In this document: piece after piece, positions 1 through 6,490 of the stretch | Layout: each line of letters opens with the position of its first letter | Numbering within the stretch: position 1 is the stretch's first letter | Source: Bacteroidales bacterium | GTDB taxonomy: Bacteria > Bacteroidota > Bacteroidia > Bacteroidales > JAGOPY01 | DNA: 13,590 bases | Direction of reading: 5' to 3' | Assembly (NCBI GenBank): GCA_030638325.1 | Contig: DAOWEV010000051.1 | Coordinates: forward strand, 1-13,590 | Position numbers and translations under genes: made by a program | The notes under the pieces: model-generated | Database searches by the model: none | The model's input: only the letters and a program-made list of their open reading frames with translations | Told to the model about the DNA's origin: nothing

Positions 1-1116
1 GGAAAGGTTGTTGTGATTGCCGATTACGGCGCCTTTGTTGAGATAGCATCAGGCGTTGAAGGATTGATCCATGTTTCAGAGATGTCCTGGTCGCAGCACC
101 TGCGTACTGCACAGGATTTCCTGAAGATAGGAGATGAGGTGAAAGCCGTAATCCTTACACTGGATCGTGAAGAAAGAAAGATGTCGTTGGGCATGAAACA
201 GTTAATCCCGGATCCATGGGAAAATATTATGGATAAATATCCGCTGAACTCCAAGCAAAAGGCAACGGTCAGGAATTTCACCAATTTTGGGATCTTTGTT
301 GAACTTGAAGAAGGTGTTGATGGACTTATTCATATTTCTGACCTGTCATGGTCAAAGAAGATCAAACATCCTGCTGAATTTACCAAGATAGGTGAAAGTA
401 TCGATGTGGTTGTCCTGGATGTTGATGCCGATAACCGACGCCTCAGTCTTGGACATAAACAACTGGAAGAAAATCCATGGGACGTATTTGAAACTGTGTT
501 TACGGTCGGTTCGATTCATAAAGGAACGGTAACCACCGCATCAGATAAAGGTTTCATTATTTCCCTGCCATATGGTGTGGAAGGCTTCTTGCCCATGCGT
601 CATGCTATCAAGGAAGATGGTACCACGGTTAAGCAAGATGATAATCTTGATTTTAAAGTGCTGGAATTCTCCAAGCAGAATAAAAAGATCATCCTGTCGC
701 ATTCACGTATCCATCAGGAAGAAACAAGGTCCGCCAAAGACAAGGAAGATTCCAGGGCCAGGAGAGAATCCAGGACGACCAAGCGGGCTGTTAAAAAGAT
801 CCATGACAAGCTTGAGAAGACTACACTTGGAGACCTTGAAGCATTGGCTACACTGAAAAAAGATATGGAAAAAGAAGAGAAGCAGGAAAAGCCAAAAGCA
901 CAGGTAAAACCAAAGAAAGAGAAAGAAGCGGATAAAAAAGAAGAAAAAATCGAAGAGAAAATCGAAGGGAAAAAAGAGGAGAAGACAGAAGAGAAAATAG
1001 AAGAAAAGAGCGAAGAGAAAATCGAAGGGAAAAAAGAGGAGAAGACAGAAGAGAAAATAGAAGAAAAGAGCGAAGAGAAAAAAGAAGAAAAAAGCGAAGA
1101 GAAAAAAGAGGAGTAG
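1..1116 (+). CDS. rpsA: 30S ribosomal protein S1, 3' part (5' end outside window)
   Basis: Ribosomal protein S1 binds mRNA and helps load it on the 30S subunit. The reading frame is open from base 1, so the true start lies upstream; the GTG at 13 is only an internal Val codon. The 371 visible residues hold the end of one S1 (OB-fold) repeat (DYGAFVE, GLIHVSEMSW, RKMSLGMKQL), a complete second (FTNFGIFVELEEGVDGLIHISDLSW, then RRLSLGHKQL) and a more divergent third (about residues 166-238, GFIISLPYGVEGFLP). A charged, probably disordered tail of roughly 130 residues follows. Its last 85 or so residues are almost only Lys and Glu. Inside the tail is an exact 20-residue tandem duplication. Lys/Glu-rich extensions after the last S1 repeat occur in this phylum. 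A strong terminator follows the stop, so this is probably the end of a transcription unit. Confidence 0.93.
   Translation, partial: GKVVVIADYGAFVEIASGVEGLIHVSEMSWSQHLRTAQDFLKIGDEVKAVILTLDREERKMSLGMKQLIPDPWENIMDKYPLNSKQKATVRNFTNFGIFVELEEGVDGLIHISDLSWSKKIKHPAEFTKIGESIDVVVLDVDADNRRLSLGHKQLEENPWDVFETVFTVGSIHKGTVTTASDKGFIISLPYGVEGFLPMRHAIKEDGTTVKQDDNLDFKVLEFSKQNKKIILSHSRIHQEETRSAKDKEDSRARRESRTTKRAVKKIHDKLEKTTLGDLEALATLKKDMEKEEKQEKPKAQVKPKKEKEADKKEEKIEEKIEGKKEEKTEEKIEEKSEEKIEGKKEEKTEEKIEEKSEEKKEEKSEEKKEE
951..1080 (+). repeat. Perfect 60-bp tandem repeat in the rpsA tail
   Basis: Bases 961-1020 and 1021-1080 are identical over all 60 positions. A further 10-base partial copy (cgaagagaaa, 951-960) precedes them. 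The unit keeps the reading frame and encodes a 20-residue Lys/Glu segment beginning IEGKKEEK. Identity at every synonymous site indicates a recent duplication, or ongoing homogenisation, by slippage or unequal recombination. Confidence 0.95.
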
Positions 1117-1135
1117 ATCAATCTTTTTATATCAG

Positions 1136-1185
1136 GGTGAGGCTGAGGAGAAAGCTATGCTTTTACCTTAGCCTCACCTTTTTTT
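1136..1185 (+). terminator. Intrinsic terminator of rpsA
   Basis: The arm ggtgaggctgagg (1136-1148) pairs with ccttagcctcacc (1166-1178), with one G-U pair. The stem continues after one A-A mismatch through a G-U pair and aaagc/gcttt to a three-base tat loop (1156-1158). Seven T residues follow at 1179-1185. This is a textbook Rho-independent terminator. It ends only 15 bases before the rnz start codon, so it also forms the immediate leader of rnz. Confidence 0.9.
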
Positions 1186-1200
1186 ACTAACTTTACTCCC

Positions 1201-2111
1201 GTGAAGTTCTCCGTGACTATACTCGGCAGCGGAGCTGCCATCCCGACCATAGAAAGAAAGCCCACCGCTCAACTGGTAAGTGTGAGAGAATGTGCGATAC
1301 TGCTGGATTGTGCAGAAGGCACTCAGATACAGATCATTACTTTCAGAAAGCGCCTTCATAAGATAAAATATATTTTTATTACACATCTTCATGGTGATCA
1401 TTACTTTGGACTGATCGGCATGCTTACTTCCATGCATTTGCTGGGAAGGCAGAAGGAGTTAACATTGTTCGGCCCTCCCGGCCTGAAAGAGATCATAGAT
1501 ATCCAGCTTCATCATAGCAAGACCACACTAATTTATCCCCTGATATTCAAAACTGTCGATGCTGATGTTACGGAACTCCTTCTGGACGACGGAAGGATCA
1601 CAGTAACTTCTTTCCCTTTAAAACACAGTATCCCCACCTGGGGCTTTTTGATCCGGGAAAAGCCTTTGAGTCGGGGGATAAGGAAAGATTTTGCCGGCAA
1701 TCATGACATTCCTATACCGGAATTTGAGCGCATCAAGAATGGCCATGACTATATTGATGACAAAGGGATTGTCTATAAGAATGAGGATATCACGATTGCC
1801 CCGCCCCGGGTGCGCTCTTATGCTTATTGCACTGATACAGCTTATTTTGAGGACATCATACCTGTGATCAAAGGGGTGGATGTCCTTTACCATGAAGCTA
1901 CATTTACTCATGAATTGGCTGATAATGCACATGAAAAACTTCACTCCACCGTTTTGGAGGCAGCAACGATTGCTAAAAAAGCCGGAGCTGGTAAACTCAT
2001 CATTGGACATTTCTCAGCCCGGTACAGGGAAACAGAAGCATTGCTTAAGGAGGCCGTTGATATTTTCCCCAATACAATTGTTGCTGAAGATGGGATGGAG
2101 ATTGATATATA

Positions 2112-2112
<1 letters not shown>
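1201..2112 (+). CDS. rnz: Ribonuclease Z (tRNA 3'-processing endonuclease)
   Basis: RNase Z is a zinc metallo-beta-lactamase-fold endonuclease that removes the 3' trailer of precursor tRNAs. At 303 residues it has the length of the short bacterial form. The zinc ligands are visible: H62, H64, D66 and H67 in HLHGDH, H142 in the LKHSIPTWGF stretch, D212 in CTDTAYFED, and H270 in LIIGHFSARY. This is the same layout as the Bacillus subtilis enzyme. Residues about 151-195 form the family's exosite arm, which grips the tRNA elbow. The C-terminal HST (248-250) is also typical. The start is GTG at 1201, because the conserved ILGSGAAIP begins at residue 7 and no in-frame ATG precedes it. No ribosome binding site is visible. 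Transcription probably comes from read-through of the rpsA terminator or from a promoter overlapping it. Confidence 0.95.
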
Positions 2113-2194
<82 letters not shown>

Positions 2195-2202
2195 ATGTGA
2201 GA

Positions 2203-2242
2203 GACTAAGGGACTGAGAGACTGAGGGACTGAGAGACTGAGG
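2203..2242 (+). repeat. Octamer tandem array, 5 x 8 bp
   Basis: Five 8-bp units are contiguous: gactaagg, gactgaga, gactgagg, gactgaga, gactgagg. Two variants alternate, which could also be read as a 16-bp higher-order unit. The array lies a few bases after the heptamer array and shares its GAG-rich composition. Confidence 0.85.
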
Positions 2243-2368
2243 AATGGCGAGAGAGTTGAGATGTGAAGCGTTAGTCGTGGGGGCGAAAGGGTGAAGGGGA
2301 GAGGGGGAGATGTGAGTGATGAGAAATTTTCCGTCAAAATTCAAGAAGCTAATCAATCATGTGAGCTG

Positions 2369-2405
2369 AAACCTGCGAGCGTCGGCAAGACCTCGCAGCG
2401 TTTTT
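2369..2405 (+). terminator. Hairpin followed by T-run, possible distal rnz terminator
   Basis: The arm aaacctgcgag (2369-2379) pairs with ctcgcag plus gttt (2392-2403) with one bulged base. Inside, gtc (2381-2383) pairs with gac (2389-2391) around a ggcaa loop. Five T residues follow (2401-2405). The form fits a Rho-independent terminator for the plus strand, but it lies about 255 bases beyond the rnz stop, so the assignment is tentative. It may instead be one copy of an interspersed hairpin. Confidence 0.5.
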
Positions 2406-2427
2406 AATACGATAAATCACTGAACCA

Positions 2428-2513
2428 TATGCTAAATTCCCAAAAGGATACTAATGTGTCCTGGTGTGACTATTGTGGTTGATTCTTTCCTGTTTACCGC
2501 ATTTCAATATTTT
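2428..2513 (+). repeat. Leader direct repeat, copy 1 (uninterrupted)
   Basis: Bases 2428-2453 match 3191-3216 at 25 of 26 positions, and bases 2451-2513 match 3374-3436 at 60 of 63. Here the two blocks are contiguous and share the bases cta. In the second copy they are separated by 157 bp. The second copy leads directly into the promoter region of the exported-protein gene at 3485. This first copy leads into gene-free sequence, as if an associated gene had been lost. Confidence 0.9.
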
Positions 2514-2744
2514 CCTGTTTTGTGCGAGCTAAAAACTACTAATTCTTAAATCTTTGGAAAACAATGCTTAATCTCTGAAAAATTCTTGTTTTTGGGTGCT
2601 GCATGCTGAACCTGCAGTATGTATTTCAGAAAAAGCAGGACTCGAAACAGGAGCAATAATATTATGATAATTGGACCAGAACTTTTTGGAAGGATGTAGG
2701 ATCATGTTGGTTTCAATCAGATTTAATAAAAACGTTTCTGTTCT

Positions 2745-2815
2745 GTTCCGTTAGGAACAAAATATTGGTAGAAATAAAAACAGTCATAAGGAAGAAAGTT
2801 CCGTAGGAACGAAAT
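2745..2815 (+). repeat. Palindromic interspersed element, copy 1
   Basis: The order is a palindrome gttcc-gtta-ggaac (2745-2758), the motif atattggtaga, a variable middle, a second palindrome gttcc-gta-ggaac (2798-2810), and then gaaat. The same order is found on the opposite strand at 2975-3046. Compensating changes in the palindrome arms (ttcc/ggaa here, tccc/ggga and tgcc/ggca there) indicate that the hairpins are conserved as structures. Confidence 0.75.
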
Positions 2816-2974
2816 GTTAAATAATATGGCAAATACACATACATGTCGTTTTTTCAGTTTAAAACAGGTCTTGTATTATTCATAGCAGATGGAAAGAAGA
2901 ATATATTGAACTATTATAACAATTTGGGATTGATTATAACAATAACTACCTTTTTAAACCTGTTGATACAAATT

Positions 2975-3046
2975 ATTTCGTGCCTGACGGCACTTGATGT
3001 TAACAATGGGATATATTATCTACCGATATGTAGTCCCTAACGGGAC
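2975..3046 (-). repeat. Palindromic interspersed element, copy 2 (inverted)
   Basis: Read on the minus strand it begins with the palindrome gtccc-gtta-gggac (3033-3046), then atatcggtaga, a variable middle, the palindrome gtgcc-gtca-ggcac (2980-2993), and gaaat. This matches copy 1 in order, spacing (72 versus 71 bp) and core motif, with base changes that preserve the stems. The two copies lie head to head about 160 bp apart. No transposase gene accompanies them. Confidence 0.75.
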
Positions 3047-3190
3047 TTTCGAAAAACAACCCAGTCTAAAAAATCAAATACAATATCTAATTACATCTCC
3101 TGTTTTTCGCATGTGTAAAAAATTCTCTCTGTAACTATTTATTCTATTAGGGTTGGTTTTTATTTTGGGTCATGCATTGCACAAAACAGG

Positions 3191-3436
3191 TATGCTAAAT
3201 TCCCAAAAAGATACTATGTTATTTCAAAACAAGTGTCGAACTAAAACCACCTTTGGTGGGAATTAATTGACTGTTGCATGTTACAGGTTGCAAGTTGAAA
3301 ACCTGCAACCTGCAACTTGCAACCTGCAACAAAAAAGCAGACAACATGTTGGTAAAAGTTCCACCCTAAGTGCCTAATGTGTCCTGGTGTGACTATTGTG
3401 GTTGATTCTTTCCTGTTTTCCGTATTTCGATATTTT
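3191..3436 (+). repeat. Leader direct repeat, copy 2, interrupted by a 157-bp insert
   Basis: The first block is 3191-3216 and the second is 3374-3436, matching copy 1 at 25/26 and 60/63 positions. The intervening 3217-3373 is absent from copy 1. It is bordered on both sides by the trinucleotide cta (3214-3216 and 3374-3376), which occurs only once at the junction in copy 1. This is the pattern of an insertion with a 3-bp target duplication. A deletion in copy 1 between the two cta sites is the alternative. Confidence 0.85.
3273..3330. repeat. Inverted heptamer array forming an 18-bp hairpin
   Basis: Eight heptamers follow each other in register: gttgcat, gttacag, gttgcaa, gttgaaa, then acctgca, acctgca, acttgca, acctgca (3273-3328). 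The second four are close to reverse complements of the first four. As a result 3280-3297 pairs with 3313-3330 at 17 of 18 positions around a 15-base loop. The array lies inside the 157-bp insert of leader copy 2. No T-run follows on either strand, so it is not a classical terminator. Confidence 0.85.
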
Positions 3437-3438
3437 TA

Positions 3439-3446
3439 TATCTTTG
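3439..3446 (+). promoter_or_regulatory. Candidate Bacteroidota-type -7 promoter element
   Basis: TATCTTTG matches the Bacteroidota -7 pattern TAnnTTTG and lies 38 bases before the ATG at 3485. Only a weak -33 counterpart (ctgtttt, about 3413-3419) is seen. The element lies immediately after the duplicated leader. In copy 1 the corresponding region has diverged and lacks the exact match. Confidence 0.45.
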
Positions 3447-3484
3447 GCAGTTAAAAAATCATCAATTTACCAAAAACCAGAACT

Positions 3485-5098
3485 ATGAAACAGAAAAACT
3501 ACCTCCTGATCCTATGTATTGCTTTAATGCCGTATTTAACGGTAAATGCCTTCAATATCAATGTTGAGAATGTAAGTCTCGAAAACCAGGTCATTGTAGA
3601 TCAAACGGTAATGATCGAGTTTGATCTGAGTTGGAACGGTTCCTGGCGTCGAACGACTATACCGTACAACTGGGATGCCGCCTGGGTGTTTGTTAAATTC
3701 AGCGTGGGAGGCACCGAATGGCAACATGTACTTATCAACCAGGCAGGTTATACCGTGCCCTCCGGATGTGCAATTGATGTGAGCGCCGACAGCCTGGGTG
3801 CCTTTTTTTACCGGTCTGTCATAGGGGGTGGATCCAACAACTGGGACAATATCCGGCTGAAATGGGATTACGGTGCAGCAGGGATAAACGATGATGCATT
3901 TATTGAGGTCAGGATTTTCGCCATTGAAATGGTATATGTGCCTGAAGAAGATTTCTATTTAGGTGATGGAGGCGCTATATACCGCTTTCATGTTGGAAAT
4001 GATAACTCAGCAGCTTACGAGGTAACCAGCGAGGCTGCCATTTCTCTCGGAGGTGGCGCTACGGATCTTTGGTCAGCCGTTATTGACGCAACTTATGGAA
4101 ATGGTTTTGAAGGTGCCACGCCTCTGGAAGCTGATTATCCCAAAGGGCACGATGCTTTTTATTGCATGAAATATGAAATGAGCCAGGAGCAATATGTCGA
4201 ATTCCTGAACACACTCACGTATTTCCAACAAGATCGCCGTACGAAATCGGACCTTTCCGTTATTTCTACTTCTAATCACTATGTGATGGTAAGTGGCGCT
4301 AATCCTTTATTCAGGAATGGGATTTATATTGATGCATCACAAGTCACTGCACCCTTTATAGTTTCATGTTACTTATCTGCTGCTGCCATTGAAAATGGCG
4401 ATGGTGAGAACCTGCCCTGCAATCAAATAACCTGGTCGGATTTCGCTGCCTATCTCGACTGGTCAGGATTGCGACCTATGACCGAACTGGAATTTGAGAA
4501 GGCATGTCGTGGAACAAATACCCCGGTTATTCATGAATATGCATGGGGAAATTACAACTGGCCTTATGTGTCCTACATATTAAATGCAACCAACAGGGGA
4601 ACACAGCTGGAGGAGGTGTCCAATCCAATTGTTAATGCGGGAAATGCAAATATGAAGCAGGGTACCGGAGGCGTCATTTTCAGGTGCGGCATTTTTGCTG
4701 CAAGTGGTAACCCAAATACCAGACAGGAATCGGGTGGTACTTATTATGGTATCATGGAGATGAGTGGCAATACGACCGAGATGGTTGTTGGGGCCTATAG
4801 TACGGCAGGCCAATCATATACAGGCCTTCATGGAGACGGTATCATAACCTATTATGGTGATGGCAATGTGCATCACTGGCCCGGCATCAATGGCAATGAT
4901 GACCTGACAGTGGCCAATGGTACATGGACCGGCGGCCAGTATGGGATCTCAGATGCTGCCGGAGCCTGCCTGAGAGGAGGAAATTTTTTCTCAACAACTG
5001 GCGGAGACTGGATGATATCAGACCGGGATGACTTTAGGGTTCAACCTAATGCCAGGGCCAGGTGGACCAGTGGACGTGGAATTCGTACTGCAGACTAA
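3485..5098 (+). CDS. Exported FGE-fold (SUMF1/EgtB/PvdO-type) protein lacking catalytic cysteines
   Basis: This 537-residue protein starts with a signal peptide (1-22, cleavage likely after TVNA). Residues about 23-146 form an all-beta-looking domain (FDLSWNGSWR, YNWDAAWVFVKF). From about 148 to the end runs an FGE-sulfatase domain: MVYVPEEDFYLGD (149-161), the HDAFYCMKYEMSQEQYVEFLN stretch (222-242), PCNQITWSDFAAYLDW followed by RPMTELEFEKACRG (311-343), GIMEMSGNTTE (422-432), LRGGNFF (496-502) and GRGIRTAD at the C-terminus. In true formylglycine-generating enzymes the two copper-binding cysteines follow the RGG motif; in a by-eye alignment those positions here are Ser503 and Asp508. The usual GFRC ending is GIRT. 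Sulfatase activation is therefore unlikely, and a binding or structural role in the envelope or outside the cell is more plausible. No type IX sorting domain is seen. The next gene starts 12 bp downstream, so the two form an operon. Confidence 0.85.
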   Translation: MKQKNYLLILCIALMPYLTVNAFNINVENVSLENQVIVDQTVMIEFDLSWNGSWRRTTIPYNWDAAWVFVKFSVGGTEWQHVLINQAGYTVPSGCAIDVSADSLGAFFYRSVIGGGSNNWDNIRLKWDYGAAGINDDAFIEVRIFAIEMVYVPEEDFYLGDGGAIYRFHVGNDNSAAYEVTSEAAISLGGGATDLWSAVIDATYGNGFEGATPLEADYPKGHDAFYCMKYEMSQEQYVEFLNTLTYFQQDRRTKSDLSVISTSNHYVMVSGANPLFRNGIYIDASQVTAPFIVSCYLSAAAIENGDGENLPCNQITWSDFAAYLDWSGLRPMTELEFEKACRGTNTPVIHEYAWGNYNWPYVSYILNATNRGTQLEEVSNPIVNAGNANMKQGTGGVIFRCGIFAASGNPNTRQESGGTYYGIMEMSGNTTEMVVGAYSTAGQSYTGLHGDGIITYYGDGNVHHWPGINGNDDLTVANGTWTGGQYGISDAAGACLRGGNFFSTTGGDWMISDRDDFRVQPNARARWTSGRGIRTAD

Positions 5099-5110
5099 TT
5101 ATCCTGCAAA

Positions 5111-6478
5111 ATGTTTAGGTTCAGTTTTTCTATATTGATTCTGTTGTTCCCTTTATTATTGTTTGCGCAATTTAAGGGAGGAAGAGCAGATGGTTTTGTA
5201 ATGAGCACTAACAGCGGGGAACCATTGGTCGATCAGGCCGAATACTGTGAAGGTGGTTCATATGATGGGTTTTCACTATCCACCAACCTGGGCGAACCGC
5301 TTAATATCCAATCCGAGTATTGTGACGGCGGAACAGATGATGGATTTGCAGTGGCAATACACAACGGAGAACCCTTTAACTCCCAGTTGGGCTATTGTTC
5401 CGGTGGCTTAATGGATGGCTTTGCAAAGTCGTCCTCGGGTTCAGCACTGAACGACCAGGTGGATTACTGCTCAGGCGGTGGATTTGATGGCTTCTCGAAA
5501 TCTGTCTTTGAGGATTATATTTATAATGCTTTAATATTCTCCGGAGGTGCAAATGATGCCTTCAGTTTCAGCAGCAGTGGAGATACTGCCCTGGGCTATG
5601 GCATATGGGTGGGAGCCTATACCAACGGTTGGAACTTCAGGTTTAATTGGAAGCATTTTACCAAACCACTCACAACCTCCAATGTAACCATTCCTTCCGG
5701 GTGCAATTATTATCCCAGGCTTATAGATACGATCACCGTAAATTATCCTGGCGGGTTCTATGTAGCAAGACGGATAGACATATTGTCAGGCGGCGTGCTG
5801 AACACCCATAGCGCCGTTCTTGTAAACGGAGAAGTGAATGTATGGGGAGCATTTAATTCGGAAACCAGCATCGATACCCTGATCAAGATCGGTGACGGTG
5901 GTATAGTGACCATCGACTCATCAGGAACCATGTTGTTGGGACAGCGTACCGCCGATTCAGCATTGACGGACCTGATGATCAAGGATGGAGGCCACCTGAT
6001 ACTCCACAATGGCACACTCGAAATCGATGACCAGCTGAACATTATGAATGGTGGAACACTTGAAATGGATGACGGCATATTGCTGGTGCATAAATACGGA
6101 GAAGGCAGTCCCATTGGGACAGGCGGTAATTACAGCCCGGTATATGTTGAGGCCGGTGCAATCAGCAATATTACCGGAGGGTCCTTCAGGGTTGTAGGGA
6201 AACCATCTGCAAGCAGCATTTCCGCAGTGCAGATCAATGAACCTGGTTTTTCTTTCGGAGGAATCAATAGATTTGTTGTGCGTTATGGCGATTCTCCAAA
6301 TCACTATGATTGTGAAATATCGGCCGTTCCGGGTGTGAGCTTTAGCACCATAAGAGTGATGGACAATAAAAAACTAATCGTCAAGTCAGACCTTCATATA
6401 AGTACACTTCTGAGGATCAAGCCGGGGGCTGAAGTAGAACTGGAGACAGGAAACACAATTACCATCTCGGATCAGTAA
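5111..6478 (+). CDS. Exported protein with six GGxxDGF repeats and a beta-helix-like C-terminal half
   Basis: I recognise no named family. The 455-residue product has a signal peptide (1-19, LLLFA before Gln20). Six repeats follow with the core GGxxDGF at 23-29, 48-54, 73-79, 98-104, 122-128 and 145-151 (the last is GGANDAF). Their spacing is 25, 25, 25, 24 and 23 residues. Most repeats also carry a tyrosine-cysteine pair before the glycines (Cys46, 71, 96, 120), and the first three share GEPL or GEPF. Residues about 160-455 are rich in short beta segments with Gly-Gly and Asn-Gly turns (LSGGVLNTHS, IMNGGTLEMDDG). They open with a tryptophan-rich segment (GIWVGAYTNGWNFRFNW), as in secreted beta-helix proteins. 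The protein ends abruptly at TITISDQ without a recognisable type IX sorting domain or anchor. It probably works with the FGE-fold protein encoded just upstream. Surface binding or matrix formation is a guess. Confidence 0.75.
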   Translation: MFRFSFSILILLFPLLLFAQFKGGRADGFVMSTNSGEPLVDQAEYCEGGSYDGFSLSTNLGEPLNIQSEYCDGGTDDGFAVAIHNGEPFNSQLGYCSGGLMDGFAKSSSGSALNDQVDYCSGGGFDGFSKSVFEDYIYNALIFSGGANDAFSFSSSGDTALGYGIWVGAYTNGWNFRFNWKHFTKPLTTSNVTIPSGCNYYPRLIDTITVNYPGGFYVARRIDILSGGVLNTHSAVLVNGEVNVWGAFNSETSIDTLIKIGDGGIVTIDSSGTMLLGQRTADSALTDLMIKDGGHLILHNGTLEIDDQLNIMNGGTLEMDDGILLVHKYGEGSPIGTGGNYSPVYVEAGAISNITGGSFRVVGKPSASSISAVQINEPGFSFGGINRFVVRYGDSPNHYDCEISAVPGVSFSTIRVMDNKKLIVKSDLHISTLLRIKPGAEVELETGNTITISDQ

Positions 6479-6490
6479 TTATCTTTTGCA

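Noticed and set aside
714..1121. 135-codon minus-strand open frame rich in Ser and Phe opposite rpsA
   Set aside because: It is the complement of the Lys/Glu codons of the S1 tail (gaa/aaa read as ttc/ttt). It is a composition artefact.
2843..3040. 65-codon plus-strand open frame in the gene-free block
   Set aside because: Its 3' third is translated palindromic repeat sequence, it has no domain or signal, and the AT-rich composition is that of the spacer. Most likely spurious.
3247..3259. Small hairpin ccacc-ttt-ggtgg as a terminator
   Set aside because: It has only five pairs, no following T-run, and no upstream gene within reach.
4970..5098. Possible diversity-generating retroelement variable region at the 3' end of the FGE-fold gene
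   Set aside because: Variable proteins of such systems share this fold and use the C-terminal RGG-to-GxR region. However, the window has no reverse transcriptase, no template repeat of this stretch, and no excess of AAC/AAT codons there.
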